DNA of 64,000 bases from Bartonella krasnovii (GTDB lineage Bacteria > Pseudomonadota > Alphaproteobacteria > Rhizobiales > Rhizobiaceae), in the NCBI RefSeq assembly GCF_003606345.3, contig NZ_CP031844.2:248001-312000 (forward strand), read 5' to 3'. Made by a program: the position numbers and the translations under genes. The notes beneath the pieces were generated by a model. The model was not told where the DNA came from, did not search any database, and was given only the letters and a program-made list of their open reading frames with translations. Shown here one piece after another: positions 27,198 through 38,470 of this stretch. Positions within the stretch are counted from its first letter, which is position 1. The number at the start of each line of letters is the position of its first letter.

Positions 27198-28673
27198 ATG
27201 GTAAGTAAAATTATTCCAGTCTCTCCCTTTGATTGTATAGTTTTTGGTGGTAATGGTGATTTAGCAGCGCGCAAACTTATGCCTGCTCTCTATCATTGTC
27301 AGTGTGTTGGGCAATTTAATGAGCCCACGCGTATTATTGGGGTTGCGCGCTCTGCGTGGAGTAATGAAGAATATCAAAATTTTGTTCGGGATTCTTTAGA
27401 AACACATATTCATCCCAAAGAACTCAATTCAACTGAACTCCATCGTTTTCTTGCGCGTTTGATTTATGTTTCTGTTGATGTTACCTCAAATCAAGGGTGG
27501 CAAGATCTTGCGCTGGTATTGTCACAAGATTCAACGGATATTCGAGCTTTTTATTTGGCTGTTGGTTCGTCACTTTTTTCTGATATTGCGATGAAGTTGG
27601 GGAAAAGCAATTTGGTGACGCCACAAACAAGAATTATCATTGAAAAACCTATTGGCCGTGATGTAAAAACAGCCATTTCGCTTAACGATGCATTTGCAAG
27701 TGTTTGTAATGAAGATCAAATCTTTCGCATTGATCATTATCTTGGCAAGGAAACTGTTCAAAATCTGATGGCATTGCGATTTGTGAATACACTTTATGAG
27801 CCGTTATGGAATTCCAATTATATTGATCATGTTCAAATAACGGTTGCTGAGTCTTTAGGTTTGGAAGGGCGTGCAGAATATTATGAAAGTGCAGGTGCAC
27901 TACGCGATATGGTGCAAAACCATATGTTGCAATTGCTCTGTTTGGTGGCGATGGAAATACCATTTACGAATAGAGCAAATGCTGTGCGTGATGAAAAATT
28001 GAAAGTTTTGCATTCTTTAACGCCTCTTGATGTTTACAATGTAGCTCAACATACTGTACGTGGGCAGTATCTTTCTGGTGTCTTGAATGGTATTTCTGTG
28101 GGATCTTATCTTGATGATCTGGGGAAAAAAGTAAGTAAAAGCGAAACATTTGTAGCACTTAAAGTTACAATTAATAATTGGCGCTGGGCGAATACGCCTT
28201 TTTATTTACGAACTGGTAAGCGCATGTCCACGCGGATGTCTGAAATTGTAGTTGTTTTCAAATCCATTCCACATAATATTTTTAATGTGGATTCGGATGA
28301 GATTTTTTCTAATCGGCTTGTTATTCGTCTCCAGCCTGATGAAGGCGTCAAACAATGGTTGATGATTAAGGATCCAGGTTCTGGTGGTATGCGATTTCGT
28401 CATATACCCTTGGATATGAGTTTTGCTTCCGCATTTTCTCAGCGTAATCCTGATGCTTATGAACGTTTATTGATGGATGTTATTCGTGGCGATCAAACAC
28501 TCTTTATGCGTCGTGACGAAGTTGAAGCGGCTTGGCATTGGATTGATCCTATTATCGAGGGATGGCAAGCAATAAAGCAACCTGTTCATGGTTATAGTGC
28601 TGGTTCATGGGGGCCACCTGCTTCGACAATTTTAATGGAACGTGATGGACGTATATGGAATAATTTAGTTTAG
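27198..28673 (+). CDS. zwf: Glucose-6-phosphate 1-dehydrogenase
   Basis: 491 residues, the normal length. The NADP-binding FGGNGDLAARKLMPAL is near the N-terminus and the substrate/active-site RIDHYLGKE lies at about 177-185, with IEKPIGRD before it. It oxidises glucose-6-phosphate to 6-phosphogluconolactone and is the first gene of a zwf-pgl-edd set feeding the Entner-Doudoroff and oxidative pentose phosphate routes. Confidence 0.97.
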   Translation: MVSKIIPVSPFDCIVFGGNGDLAARKLMPALYHCQCVGQFNEPTRIIGVARSAWSNEEYQNFVRDSLETHIHPKELNSTELHRFLARLIYVSVDVTSNQGWQDLALVLSQDSTDIRAFYLAVGSSLFSDIAMKLGKSNLVTPQTRIIIEKPIGRDVKTAISLNDAFASVCNEDQIFRIDHYLGKETVQNLMALRFVNTLYEPLWNSNYIDHVQITVAESLGLEGRAEYYESAGALRDMVQNHMLQLLCLVAMEIPFTNRANAVRDEKLKVLHSLTPLDVYNVAQHTVRGQYLSGVLNGISVGSYLDDLGKKVSKSETFVALKVTINNWRWANTPFYLRTGKRMSTRMSEIVVVFKSIPHNIFNVDSDEIFSNRLVIRLQPDEGVKQWLMIKDPGSGGMRFRHIPLDMSFASAFSQRNPDAYERLLMDVIRGDQTLFMRRDEVEAAWHWIDPIIEGWQAIKQPVHGYSAGSWGPPASTILMERDGRIWNNLV

Positions 28674-28690
28674 AGCAATAAACAATAAGT

Positions 28691-29443
28691 ATGCATGGAA
28701 TGAATATTGACCGTTTAAATTTTGAAACACCCACGACTCTTGCTTTAGCGTTGGCTGACCGTGTTGCAGCAGAGCTTAGTATAGCTGTTCTTGAGAGAAA
28801 ACGCGCGATTTTAGCGGTTTCTGGTGGAAAAACACCAGAATTGTTTTTTCATTATTTATCAAAGGCTGATATTGACTGGCAAAATATTATCATCACTTTG
28901 GTTGATGAACGCTTTGTACCTGCTCACCATGAGCGTTCAAATGAACATATGGTACAGCGTTATTTGTTACAAAATTGTGCTGTAAAAGCGCGTTTTATAG
29001 GACTTTATCATAAGGCACGCACCGTTGAACTTGCGGCTTTTTCAGCAGCAAGCCGTGTTAATACTTTACCTAAACCCTTTGATGTTGTTGTTTTAGGAAT
29101 GGGGGTTGATGGACATACGGCTTCCTTTTTTCCTGATGCTGATCGTTTAAAGCAAGCACTTGATCTTCGAACACAAGCACTTGTTTTACCACTTCATGCC
29201 AAGAGTGCTTTTGAACCAAGGCTCTCACTAACTTTGCCAGTTATTATGCAATCTCGTTGTATTATTCTCCATTTTGAAGGTTTTCAGAAACGCGATTGTT
29301 TTGAAGAAGCTTGTCAAGATGGATCTGAAATAGAAATGCCGATTCGAGCAATTTTGCGTAATTCCCCTCATCTTGTGCAGGTTTATTGGTCACCTGCAGA
29401 AAATGAAATAAGTGAATCAGAATGTGAGAGACAAGGGGAATAG
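28691..29443 (+). CDS. pgl: 6-phosphogluconolactonase
   Basis: 250 residues, DevB/Pgl family: VSGGKTPELFFHYL, then LVDERFVP, SNEHMVQRYLL and LGMGVDGHTASFFPDA. It hydrolyses the lactone made by Zwf. ATG 28,691 is used; ATG 28,700 (MNIDRLNFE) is an equally possible start. It lies 17 bp after zwf. Confidence 0.95.
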   Translation: MHGMNIDRLNFETPTTLALALADRVAAELSIAVLERKRAILAVSGGKTPELFFHYLSKADIDWQNIIITLVDERFVPAHHERSNEHMVQRYLLQNCAVKARFIGLYHKARTVELAAFSAASRVNTLPKPFDVVVLGMGVDGHTASFFPDADRLKQALDLRTQALVLPLHAKSAFEPRLSLTLPVIMQSRCIILHFEGFQKRDCFEEACQDGSEIEMPIRAILRNSPHLVQVYWSPAENEISESECERQGE

Positions 29444-29501
29444 AAATGCAATCTCTCTTTAATAAATAAGGGAGAGAAACAATGAAAGGGGGGAAGTAAA
29501 T

Positions 29502-31325
29502 ATGGCACTTTCCAAGACAATTGCCACAGTTACACGAAGGATTTATGAACGCTCTCTACCTACACGAGAAATTTATTTAGAACGCATCGCGAACGCACAA
29601 AGCCATCGTCCCAAGCGGAGTTTTTTGGGATGCGCTAATCAGGCTCATGGTTTTGCTGCTTGTGGAGCAATAGACAAAGAGCGTTTGAAGGGAAATATCG
29701 TTGGAAATATTGGTATTATCACGGCCTATAACGATATACTTTCAGCGCATCAACCTTTTGAAAAGTTTCCTCACTTAATTAAAGAAGCAGCTCGTATGGT
29801 TGGTGGTGTTGCGCAGGTAGCAGGAGGTGTTCCTGCGATGTGTGATGGTGTGACACAGGGAAATGCGGGAATGGAGCTTTCCCTTTTTTCGCGTGAAGTG
29901 ATTGCAATGGCGACAGCGATAAGCTTATCACACGATGTTTTTGATGCTGCACTGTATCTTGGGGTTTGTGATAAAATTATACCTGGTCTCATGATCGGCG
30001 CACTAACATTTGGTCACTTACCAGGAATTTTTATACCCGCTGGTCCTATGACAAGTGGTCAAGGCAATGATGAAAAAGCAAAAATACGTCAACTTTACGC
30101 GGAAAATAAAATAGATCGCCAAACTTTGTTAGAATCAGAAGCTCGTTCTTATCATGGACCAGGAACATGCACATTTTATGGAACAGCTAATTCCAATCAG
30201 GTGATATTGGAAATGATGGGGCTACATATGCCGGGTGCTTCTTTTGTCAATGCAAATACACCGTTGCGTGATGCTCTAACAAAAGAAGCGACAAAGCGTG
30301 TACTTGAAATGACCGATATCGGTGATCATTATAGACCACTTGGTATGATCATTGATGAGCGTTCTTTTGTGAACGCTATTGTAGGATTAAATGCGACAGG
30401 AGGTTCTACCAACCATACGATTCATTTGATTGCCATGGCTGCTGCCTGCGGTATTCAATTAACATGGCATGATATTGCAGAAATTTCGTCAGTTGTCCCT
30501 CTTTTAGCGCGGATTTACCCCAATGGTTTAGCTGATATTAATCATTTTCACGCAGCTGGTGGTATAGGATTTGTCATTCGCGAGCTCATTGAGGCGGGTT
30601 TAGTGCATGAAGATATTTCTACAGTTTATGGTAAAGATCTCAATGCTTATGCCATTGAAGCAAAGCTTTCTGCTGATGGCTGTGTGGTACGTGAACCGGC
30701 CCTCAAGGAAAGTGGTGATCATAAGGTGTTAGCAGGGTGGAAAAAACCATTTCAGCCTGACGGTGGTCTTCGTGTTTTATCGGGAGATTTGGGAACAGCT
30801 ATTATAAAAGTTTCATCCGTTAAACCAGAATATTGGCAAATTAAAGCACCAGTCCTTGTCTTTAATGATCAAGAGGAGCTCAAAAAATCTTTTCAATCTA
30901 GAGCATTACATGATAAAGATTTTATTGCTGTTATTCGCTACCAAGGACCAAAAGCCAATGGGATGCCAGAGCTTCATAAATTAACCACTATTTTAGGCGT
31001 TTTACAAGATCGCGGTCAAAGGGTAGCATTGATAACGGATGGCCGTATGTCCGGAGCATCAGGAAAAATTCCCGCTGCCATACATGTGACACCAGAAGCT
31101 TTGGATAATGGCCCTATTGCGCGGTTGCAAGATGGTGACATTGTTTTCCTCGATGTTCATAGGGGTAAATTAACTCTTTTAGAGGATTTAGAAAAATTTA
31201 ATGCGCGAACAATCACACCTCCTGATCTTTCAAAAAATGAACAAGGTGTTGGACGTGAACTCTTTCGTGTTTTCCGTCAATCGGTTAATCGTGCAGACCA
31301 AGGGGCATCTGTTTTTATGGCATGA
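29502..31325 (+). CDS. edd: 6-phosphogluconate dehydratase
   Basis: 607 residues, IlvD/Edd family. The Edd-type signatures are [19 protein letters not shown] and the cluster cysteines in [11 protein letters not shown] and [30 protein letters not shown] and [14 protein letters not shown] near the C-terminus complete the pattern. It makes KDPG from 6-phosphogluconate with a [4Fe-4S] cluster. It follows pgl by 58 bp with GGGGGG before the ATG. The aldolase eda is not adjacent. Confidence 0.96.
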   Translation: MALSKTIATVTRRIYERSLPTREIYLERIANAQSHRPKRSFLGCANQAHGFAACGAIDKERLKGNIVGNIGIITAYNDILSAHQPFEKFPHLIKEAARMVGGVAQVAGGVPAMCDGVTQGNAGMELSLFSREVIAMATAISLSHDVFDAALYLGVCDKIIPGLMIGALTFGHLPGIFIPAGPMTSGQGNDEKAKIRQLYAENKIDRQTLLESEARSYHGPGTCTFYGTANSNQVILEMMGLHMPGASFVNANTPLRDALTKEATKRVLEMTDIGDHYRPLGMIIDERSFVNAIVGLNATGGSTNHTIHLIAMAAACGIQLTWHDIAEISSVVPLLARIYPNGLADINHFHAAGGIGFVIRELIEAGLVHEDISTVYGKDLNAYAIEAKLSADGCVVREPALKESGDHKVLAGWKKPFQPDGGLRVLSGDLGTAIIKVSSVKPEYWQIKAPVLVFNDQEELKKSFQSRALHDKDFIAVIRYQGPKANGMPELHKLTTILGVLQDRGQRVALITDGRMSGASGKIPAAIHVTPEALDNGPIARLQDGDIVFLDVHRGKLTLLEDLEKFNARTITPPDLSKNEQGVGRELFRVFRQSVNRADQGASVFMA

Positions 31326-31390
31326 GAAATGCAAAAAGAAACAAGGTAAACCATGCACAATGAAATCATGCACAATGATTGTTAAAATTT

Positions 31391-32290
31391 TTAGAATTTT
31401 GGTATAGGAAGATTGTGTAGTCGGGCAGCGGCTTTGAGTGTATTAACCATAAGCATAGCAATTGTCATTGGTCCAACACCTCCTGGAACAGGGGTAATTG
31501 CAGCAGCTTTTTCTTTTACATTTTCAAAATCGACGTCTCCAACAAGACGCGTTTTTCCTATACCTTTTTCTGGTGCAGCAATGCGGTTAATACCAACATC
31601 AATAACAATTGCACCATTTTTTACCCAGTCTTTTTTAATCATTTGAGGACGGCCTACAGCCGCTACGAGAATATCGGCACTCCGACATACATCATCAAGG
31701 TCACGGGTACGACTATGGGCAATTGTCACAGTAGCATTGGCTGCTGTTAAAAGGGCAGCCATAGGTTTTCCAACAATATTAGAACGTCCAACAACAACAG
31801 CATCAAGTCCAGATAAGTCTTGTCCACATTGTTGTTCAATCATCATCATAGCACCAGCTGGTGTGCAGGGAATAATAGCATCATCAAGTGCATTTGCTGT
31901 GAGTTTTCCGACATTGACATAATGGAAACCATCAACATCTTTTTGGAAAGAAACGGCTTGTGTTATGCGGTTTGTATTGATATGGGCGGGGAGAGGCAGC
32001 TGTACCAAAATACCATGAATTTTTGGATCAGAATTTAAAGTTGCAATAAGTTGAAGGAGCTCTTTTTCTTGCGTTTCTTTGGACATGGCATGTTTGATTG
32101 AAAGAAACCCACATTCTTCAGCTTTTTTATTTTTTGAGGAGACATAGACTTGGCTTGCAGGATCGTCTCCAACGATAACGACAGCGATGCTAGGTTGTAT
32201 ATTATAGTTATTGCGGAGTTTTGTTGTTTCAGCCTTAACTTTCTCAATAATCTCTTCAGCAAGTTTTTTTCCGTCAATAATATTACTCAT
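31391..32290 (-). CDS. folD: Methylenetetrahydrofolate dehydrogenase/cyclohydrolase FolD
   Basis: 299 residues from ATG 32,290, which has AAAGGATC upstream; a longer frame to 32,335 lacks a ribosome site. Signatures: [13 protein letters not shown] (catalytic Lys), [20 protein letters not shown], and [18 protein letters not shown] at the end. It interconverts methylene- and formyl-tetrahydrofolate with NADP. It is convergent with edd; no strong terminator is seen between them. Confidence 0.96.
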   Translation of the reverse strand: MSNIIDGKKLAEEIIEKVKAETTKLRNNYNIQPSIAVVIVGDDPASQVYVSSKNKKAEECGFLSIKHAMSKETQEKELLQLIATLNSDPKIHGILVQLPLPAHINTNRITQAVSFQKDVDGFHYVNVGKLTANALDDAIIPCTPAGAMMMIEQQCGQDLSGLDAVVVGRSNIVGKPMAALLTAANATVTIAHSRTRDLDDVCRSADILVAAVGRPQMIKKDWVKNGAIVIDVGINRIAAPEKGIGKTRLVGDVDFENVKEKAAAITPVPGGVGPMTIAMLMVNTLKAAARLHNLPIPKF

Positions 32291-32606
32291 GAGAAAGATC
32301 CTTTCGGTAAGGCTGTTTGTTCTTTTGTAAAGCATTTTCTAATAATAGGATAGAGTTTTATAGCTATATTCATAGGGAAACAGTGAGAATGGTTTGATAA
32401 CGTTGTGGATTTATAGTTTTAGAAGGGTTTTAAATAATTGCTTTATAAAGAAGTAGCAATATTGCTGTTTAAATAAACTTTGGATAAAGAACAAAAATAA
32501 TGAAAATACAAAGTGGATATGGTGAATTATAGGGTTATAAAAAGTCTTTTAACGATTATTTGAGTTTTTTAATCTGTTACTAGAGGAATACGTGTAGAGG
32601 GATATT
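32291..32606. other. Divergent intergenic, promoters only inferred
   Basis: About 315 bp, AT-rich, between folD and the AsmA-like gene, which point away from each other. No clear hairpin or motif is seen. Confidence 0.4.
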
Positions 32607-34487
32607 GTGCGCATCAGAATAATAAAATTTTTGAGCGGAATTTTTATTATAATTATCTTTTTATTTGGGGTGGGGATTCTTGTTTTACCTTATCTTGTCT
32701 CTACAGATGTGATTCGTGTTCGTTTAGCGCAAGAGCTGAGTACATGGACAGGTTATAATGTGCAATTGCGTGATCCACCGCGTTTAAATCTTTTTCCTTA
32801 CCCTAGAGCATTGCTTTCCGGTGTTACTTTAACATCAAAAATGGATGATGTTGCGCCATTAATGGAAGCTGAATCAATAGAAGTTGATCTTTCTGTCGTT
32901 GATCTTCTTTGGGGACGAGTTTCTTTTTCAGAAACGCGAATTATGCGTCCTCAATTTGCTATGGAAAAGCCCGTTAAAACAATGGCAGATTTTTTTGATC
33001 GATTTTCGCGCTCACAAGGTGCTTTAGGATTAGCCATACGCAAGGCGCGTGAAATATTAAAACAAAATCCTGATCATCCAGAGATAGAACACCTTTTAAA
33101 ACAACCTTTTGGACGGGTTGTCATTAAAAATGGTGCTCTTGTGTATCAAGATAGCCTTTCAGGGGTAGCGGAAAAAATCACAGGATTAAATGCGACTTTA
33201 GATTGGTCAGAATCGACTCAAGAAATACGGTTGCGTGCAGATGCTCGTTGGCACGGAGAGTTTACAAAATTGTCCATTGATGCTGCACAAGCATTGTTGC
33301 TTCTGGCAGGAGGAAAAAGTCAAATTAAGGCAACTCTTAATTCTGTACGAGGGGGAATAACTTTTACAGGACAGGCGCGGTTATCTGAATATTATATTTT
33401 TGACGGAAAGGTATCGATGCGTTCTCCGGGATGGAATCAGACTGTGTCTTGGTTTGGAGGGAAACAATTTTGGGGACATAAATTAAAAGCCCCTATTGTC
33501 TGGGAATCTCATTTTTTAGCGCGTCCAATGCATATCCAAATGAACAACGTTACATTTACGATAGGAAAAGACAATGCACGTGGGGCTTTGGAACTTGACT
33601 TTCAAGATTATGTACCAAATGTCATGGGTTCTTTAGCATTTGATAACCTAGACTTTAATCTTTTGGGCTCAATGTTTTCTTCAGTTAAAAAGAAAAATTC
33701 ATTCTTTGATATGGCGCTTTTTGATCGTATTGGAGTGGATATACGACTTTCTGCGCCTCAAGCCAAAATAGAAAATATTTTACTCACAGATTTAGCTGCT
33801 GCGATACAAATAAAAAATGGGTATGGAATTTTTGATCTTGGACATGCAAATATTTGGGGTGGATCCGTTCAAAGTAATATTGAAGTTACGCCGGCTGGGC
33901 AGAAAATCCGTATTGGAGGAAATATTTCAGGATCTTCTATTGATACACAGGAGGCTTTAGAAGCTTTAGGATTTATGCCATTTGTACAGAGCAAAACAAA
34001 TTTTACCGCAACGATACAAACACTTGTGGGTTCTTGGATGGAAGTTTTTACAAAAATGCAGGGTAGATTAACACTAAAGATGTCTTCTGGTCGGCTTTTA
34101 GGGTATGATTTGAATGAATTACAAACAAAACTTTCAAGAAAACAACCATTTCTTTTAAAAAATAATGATTCCGTCTCTACAAATTTTGATCACTGGGATA
34201 TTCAGACAAGCTTTTCAGCAGCTACGATAAAGATAACAGAATCATTGATGCGTACAACAGACTTGAGTTTATCCATACAGGGGGGGGGTACAACTGCTCT
34301 TGCTCAAGGACAGCAGAGCGAATTGATATTACAGGCACAATTGCAAAAAAATCATAGATCAGAGACTTTATGTAAAGATGTTCAATGTCTTGCTAACAGC
34401 CTTGTATGTCCTTTTACATTTTCTCTGAGCTCTAAAGGACAAGATCATGGTAATTTTTTGATTACAAAAGACATTGATACAGATTAA
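32607..34487 (+). CDS. AsmA-like envelope protein
   Basis: 626 residues. One N-terminal membrane anchor (about 8-30, IIIIFLFGVGILVLPYLV) is followed by a long periplasmic region of beta-rich AsmA/TamB-like repeats (for example LDWSESTQEIRLRADARW, GANIWGGSVQSNIEV-like strands). The AsmA core (YPRALLSGVTL) and C-terminal AsmA_2 region are recognisable. Such proteins affect outer-membrane lipid and protein transport. The start GTG 32,607 follows AGAGGGAT. A G9 run (34,280-34,288) lies in frame near the 3' end. Confidence 0.8.
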   Translation: MRIRIIKFLSGIFIIIIFLFGVGILVLPYLVSTDVIRVRLAQELSTWTGYNVQLRDPPRLNLFPYPRALLSGVTLTSKMDDVAPLMEAESIEVDLSVVDLLWGRVSFSETRIMRPQFAMEKPVKTMADFFDRFSRSQGALGLAIRKAREILKQNPDHPEIEHLLKQPFGRVVIKNGALVYQDSLSGVAEKITGLNATLDWSESTQEIRLRADARWHGEFTKLSIDAAQALLLLAGGKSQIKATLNSVRGGITFTGQARLSEYYIFDGKVSMRSPGWNQTVSWFGGKQFWGHKLKAPIVWESHFLARPMHIQMNNVTFTIGKDNARGALELDFQDYVPNVMGSLAFDNLDFNLLGSMFSSVKKKNSFFDMALFDRIGVDIRLSAPQAKIENILLTDLAAAIQIKNGYGIFDLGHANIWGGSVQSNIEVTPAGQKIRIGGNISGSSIDTQEALEALGFMPFVQSKTNFTATIQTLVGSWMEVFTKMQGRLTLKMSSGRLLGYDLNELQTKLSRKQPFLLKNNDSVSTNFDHWDIQTSFSAATIKITESLMRTTDLSLSIQGGGTTALAQGQQSELILQAQLQKNHRSETLCKDVQCLANSLVCPFTFSLSSKGQDHGNFLITKDIDTD

Positions 34488-34803
34488 ACATTATTTTTTA
34501 TTTGCACAACACGCTATTCTATAGTGATAATTCATCTATTTGCAATTTAAAGTCGTTTTTAAATTTAAACAAGAAATTTCAAGATCATAAGATTCTCTTA
34601 CTTTCTATTCGTGATGAAACTAAGAAGCTTCTTCTTCGTCACATAAGTGCAGTTGTTATTTAGATAAACAACTGAAGAGAGGGATAAAAATACCCCCCTC
34701 CAGAATCTTTTCAATACAGGAAAGTCATTATGAGTGCAAATCTTAGAAAATTGCTGAAAAATATTTTGTTGCCTTAAAACGTTAAGGGTATATCAGCCAG
34801 AAC
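34488..34803. other. Intergenic, no gene seen
   Basis: AT-rich, with no open frame of note on either strand and no convincing hairpin. Confidence 0.4.
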
Positions 34804-34947
34804 TTATTGAATCTGAGAAGAAATACCATAACCATCTTTGGTAACTGTATGCTTCCCATCTGCTCCAACAGAACCAATTCCCACTGTAATCAAAATAAAG
34901 GCTAAGAGGGTTGTAATCGTAATAATGGTAGCTTTTTTAGCAGACAT
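34804..34947 (-). CDS. Small single-span membrane protein, 47 residues
   Basis: Too short for usual ORF cut-offs but with GGAGG six bases before its ATG (34,947). Residues 7-27 are one strongly hydrophobic segment (TIITITTLLAFILITVGIG) after a Lys pair; the tail is polar (DGKHTVTKDGYG). It could be a secreted peptide with an uncleaved signal or a small inner-membrane protein. Unknown function; the ribosome site and codon use argue it is real. Confidence 0.6.
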   Translation of the reverse strand: MSAKKATIITITTLLAFILITVGIGSVGADGKHTVTKDGYGISSQIQ

Positions 34948-35179
34948 ATCTTTCCTCCACTGATGCATCAATGACTGAGTGCAAAGATGAATGGTGTATT
35001 ATTTAAACTTATATGAAAGCAGAATCGCTTAACGATCTATTGGTTCCTATCATTATCTTATAAAGCTAAAAAACTCTATAATTCTTTAATATATTATAGT
35101 TCTATAGATATAATTTTTTCTTTTTGTTATATATTTTTCTTCATTTCTTGATGACGGTAGTGAGCATTGGCAAGATTTT

Positions 35180-35923
35180 ATGCGCATAAACTATAAACTT
35201 AAAAGATTATTTATCCGACAGACATTGGCTTTGAATGAAGAAATAAAGATAGAAGGAGCACAAGCTTTTTATCTTGTGCATGTTTTGCGGATGAAAGAAG
35301 GGGCAGAAATTCTACTTTTTAATGGACAGGATGGTGAGTGGCTTGCTAGACTTACTCTTGTTAAGAAAAAATTTGTTTTGGTTCAGCTTATTCATCAAGA
35401 AAGATTACAAACGACGCATTCCAGTCTTATTTACTGCTTTGCTCCACTCAAAAACGCGCGGTTGGATTATATGGTGCAAAAAGCTGTTGAAATGGGGGTA
35501 TCGATTTTGCAGCCTGTTATAACGCATCATACACAGGTTACGCGTATCAATATGGCGCGTATGGAAGCCAATGTTATTGAAGCTTCTGAACAATGTGGTA
35601 TTTTATCTCTTCCTAAATGTGTATCAGCTCTATCATTAGCAGAGCTTTTAGCAAGTTGGGATGAGACACAGCCTTTATTCTTTTGTGATGAAGAGTATCA
35701 ATCGCATAATCCATTATCTCCTTTTAAAAAGTGTGATGTTATAGCACCTGGTATTCTTATTGGACCAGAAGGTGGATTTAGTGAAGAAGAGCGGAGCTTT
35801 TTAAAAAAGCATCCTTTTGTGGTCTCGATATCATTAGGTCCACGCATTTTACGCGCTGATACTGCCGCTGTTGCGGCTTTGGCTCTTCTTAATGCTACTG
35901 TGGGGGATTGGTCAATGGATTGA
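35180..35923 (+). CDS. rsmE: 16S rRNA (uracil-1498-N3) methyltransferase
   Basis: 247 residues, SPOUT family. The N-terminal PUA-like part contains HVLRMKEGAEILLFNGQDGEW; the knotted C-terminal part has LDYMVQKAVEMGV, EASEQCG, LIGPEGGFSEEE and SLGPRILRADTAAVAAL. It methylates U1498 in 16S rRNA. ATG 35,180 is used; the normal length supports it. Confidence 0.95.
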   Translation: MRINYKLKRLFIRQTLALNEEIKIEGAQAFYLVHVLRMKEGAEILLFNGQDGEWLARLTLVKKKFVLVQLIHQERLQTTHSSLIYCFAPLKNARLDYMVQKAVEMGVSILQPVITHHTQVTRINMARMEANVIEASEQCGILSLPKCVSALSLAELLASWDETQPLFFCDEEYQSHNPLSPFKKCDVIAPGILIGPEGGFSEEERSFLKKHPFVVSISLGPRILRADTAAVAALALLNATVGDWSMD

Positions 35924-35991
35924 GATGTCTCTAAAATCACTCTAAACAATTCATTTAAGATGATAATACTAATGATAGGATACGATAAGTT

Positions 35992-37365
35992 ATGGCGCTT
36001 GATGTAATGGATGAAAGTGAAGTTTATAACTTAGATTCCTTGGTTAGCTATTTCCAAGGGGGGTGTAAAGTAGAAGAAGATTGGCGTATTGGCACAGAAC
36101 ATGAAAAGTTTCCGTTTTATAGAGAGGGTTTTCGTCCTGTTCCTTATGACGGAGAGAGAGGAATTCGAGCGCTGTTAGAGGGGATGCAAAATGCTTTAGG
36201 ATGGAAACCTATTTTAGATGAAGGGAATATTATTGGGCTTGTAGGATCAGTTGATCAGGGGGCTATTTCTTTGGAACCTGGGGGACAATTTGAATTATCT
36301 GGGGCACCATTAAAAACAATAGGCCAGACATATCATGAGTTGATGGAACATTTAACGCTTCTCAAAAAAATTGCAGAACCATTGGGTATTGGCTTTTTGG
36401 GGATGGGAGCGAGCCCAAAGTGGACGTTAGCTGAAACGCCGAAAATGCCTAAATCACGTTATCAGATTATGACTGATTATATGCCGAAAGTTGGGCATAA
36501 TGGCCTTAATATGATGTATCGTACATCAACGGTTCAGGTTAATCTTGATTTTTCATCTGAAAGTGATATGCGGCGAAAAATGCAAGTATCCATGAAATTA
36601 CAGTCCATTGCGACCGCCTTATTTGCAAGTTCACCTTTTACAGAAGGACGTCCAAATGGCTTTTTGTCATGGCGTTCTGAAATTTGGCGTGATACGGATA
36701 ATGACAGGACAGGTGTTCTTCCCTTTATATTTTCTAAGCATTTTGGTTTTGCTGATTACGTTGAATGGGCCCTTGATGTTCCCATGTATTTTATTGTACG
36801 TGATGGCCGTTATTATGATTGTACACATATAACGTTTCGTCAGTTTATGAATGGAGCATTAAGAGGACAGGTTGCAAATTCAATCCCAAACATGGGAGAT
36901 TGGATTAATCACTTATCAACGTTATTTCCTGAAGTTCGTTTAAAAAGGTTTTTAGAAATGAGAGGCGCTGATTGCGGTTCTTGGAAGCGCATCTGTGCAT
37001 TGTCGGCTTTTTGGGTTGGGCTTCTTTATGATAGAGAAGCGCTTAACGAGGCAGAGGCTTTGACCAAAGATTGGTGTTTTGAAGAAGTTTTGGAGATGCG
37101 TGAACGCGTTCCCAAAGAAGGGTTTAAAACCCCTTTTCGTCAAACCATTCTTTTAGAATTAGCTCGTCAAGCTATTGCGATTGCACGCAAGGGCTTAAAA
37201 AATCGCAAACACTATGATGCAAATGGTTTTGATGAAACAAACTTTCTTAATCCTTTAGAAGAGGTTGTAGCAACAGGGCAAACAGATGCTGAAAAACTTT
37301 TGTTTCATTATTCTTCTATTTGGAATGAGTCTGTCGAACCTCTATTTTTAGAATGTGCCTATTAA
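35992..37365 (+). CDS. gshA: Glutamate-cysteine ligase (GCS2 type)
   Basis: 457 residues, the plant/alphaproteobacterial type of GshA: WRIGTEHEKFPFY near residue 35, GAISLEPGGQFELSGAP, MGASPKWTLAETPKMPK, MYRTSTVQVNLDF. It makes gamma-glutamylcysteine for glutathione. ATG 35,992 lies 69 bp after rsmE, as in related alphaproteobacteria. Confidence 0.95.
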   Translation: MALDVMDESEVYNLDSLVSYFQGGCKVEEDWRIGTEHEKFPFYREGFRPVPYDGERGIRALLEGMQNALGWKPILDEGNIIGLVGSVDQGAISLEPGGQFELSGAPLKTIGQTYHELMEHLTLLKKIAEPLGIGFLGMGASPKWTLAETPKMPKSRYQIMTDYMPKVGHNGLNMMYRTSTVQVNLDFSSESDMRRKMQVSMKLQSIATALFASSPFTEGRPNGFLSWRSEIWRDTDNDRTGVLPFIFSKHFGFADYVEWALDVPMYFIVRDGRYYDCTHITFRQFMNGALRGQVANSIPNMGDWINHLSTLFPEVRLKRFLEMRGADCGSWKRICALSAFWVGLLYDREALNEAEALTKDWCFEEVLEMRERVPKEGFKTPFRQTILLELARQAIAIARKGLKNRKHYDANGFDETNFLNPLEEVVATGQTDAEKLLFHYSSIWNESVEPLFLECAY

Positions 37366-38269
37366 ATTGAAGGCAAAGAAACTTTGTACTTTTTTAAAAC
37401 TGTATCATAGTGGTTTATTTGTTTTAGAGAGAATATCCTTCTTTCTTTCAACATTGCTCATAAGGAATACAATACAAAGATCTCAAGCATACTGAAGATT
37501 ACTACGATTACGATACTTCCGTAACCTTTATGTTATATCGTTGTGCTAGAAATGATTTGCTCTATTTAGCTCTTTATCAAACATTTTTTATCTGCTTTGC
37601 GCATTCCTCTTATGAAGAGGAGTAGAAAATAATTTTATTACTTTTAAATAAAAAATATTATTTATATTTATAGGTTTAACGTTATACTTATAAAAATACG
37701 AAGTATTTTATTTTGTAGAGTAAAAATACAAAACCTTAGTTTTTTATGCTGGTAAGCCACAAACACTTCTTTTATTATTTAAAAACGTATAGTACGCTTA
37801 CTAACTGCCTGTTGCCTCTGCTTTTTAAGAGCAAGAGTGCATGGGGATTTGTATACCTTTTTGTGACATTACACGATATCATTATACAGTCATCATGAAG
37901 GCAATAGCTAGATTTTTTAATGGGTAGGAAAATTACAGGAAACCATTTTCTCTATACGGATAATTTGTTTTTTGGGATTAATGCCCGTTGGAGAATCTAG
38001 AAATTTTTTACGTATTCAAACATCGGATTACTAAAAATCTACTTCAAGTCTTGCGAGGAAAATGTCTTTTATCAATAAATAAGAAGCATCCTATTTTATT
38101 ATTTAGCAAACCCTCATATTGGGATTCCTTACCTAAAAATAGTAAAGCATCCACAAAAAAGAGTAGCTTTGAGTAATACTTTAAAATATTTAATTATGAA
38201 AATTCATTTGTTGTTCTATTCAATATTTCTAAAATAATCCCTTATCTTATTCTATAGATGTGACAGGTT
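37366..38269. other. Intergenic, AT-rich
   Basis: About 900 bp with frequent stops in all frames. A 62-codon frame at 37,988-38,176 lacks a ribosome site and family; not called. Likely decayed sequence. Confidence 0.4.
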
Positions 38270-38470
38270 CTATTTTACTCTTATATATTCTTTTGCTATT
38301 TCTTCTTTTTCGCGATATCCTGAACTTTCACAGTTTTTATTGAGATATGACTGATAAAGTTCATCGTACAGATTCAGATCGTTCACTTTCGTATATCCAA
38401 GTGATATTAGTACAGCGAACAAAAGTATCAATAGAGAAGATAAAACAATAAATGTTATGGTACGTTTCAT
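38270..38470 (-). CDS. Small membrane-anchored protein, 66 residues
   Basis: ATG 38,470 with AAGGAG upstream. Residues about 5-24 form a membrane segment or uncleaved signal (TFIVLSSLLILLFAVLISLG); the rest is polar with Cys 47 and a basic end. The size and layout resemble phage or prophage lysis-accessory proteins, but I see no phage gene nearby. Unknown function. Confidence 0.5.
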   Translation of the reverse strand: MKRTITFIVLSSLLILLFAVLISLGYTKVNDLNLYDELYQSYLNKNCESSGYREKEEIAKEYIRVK

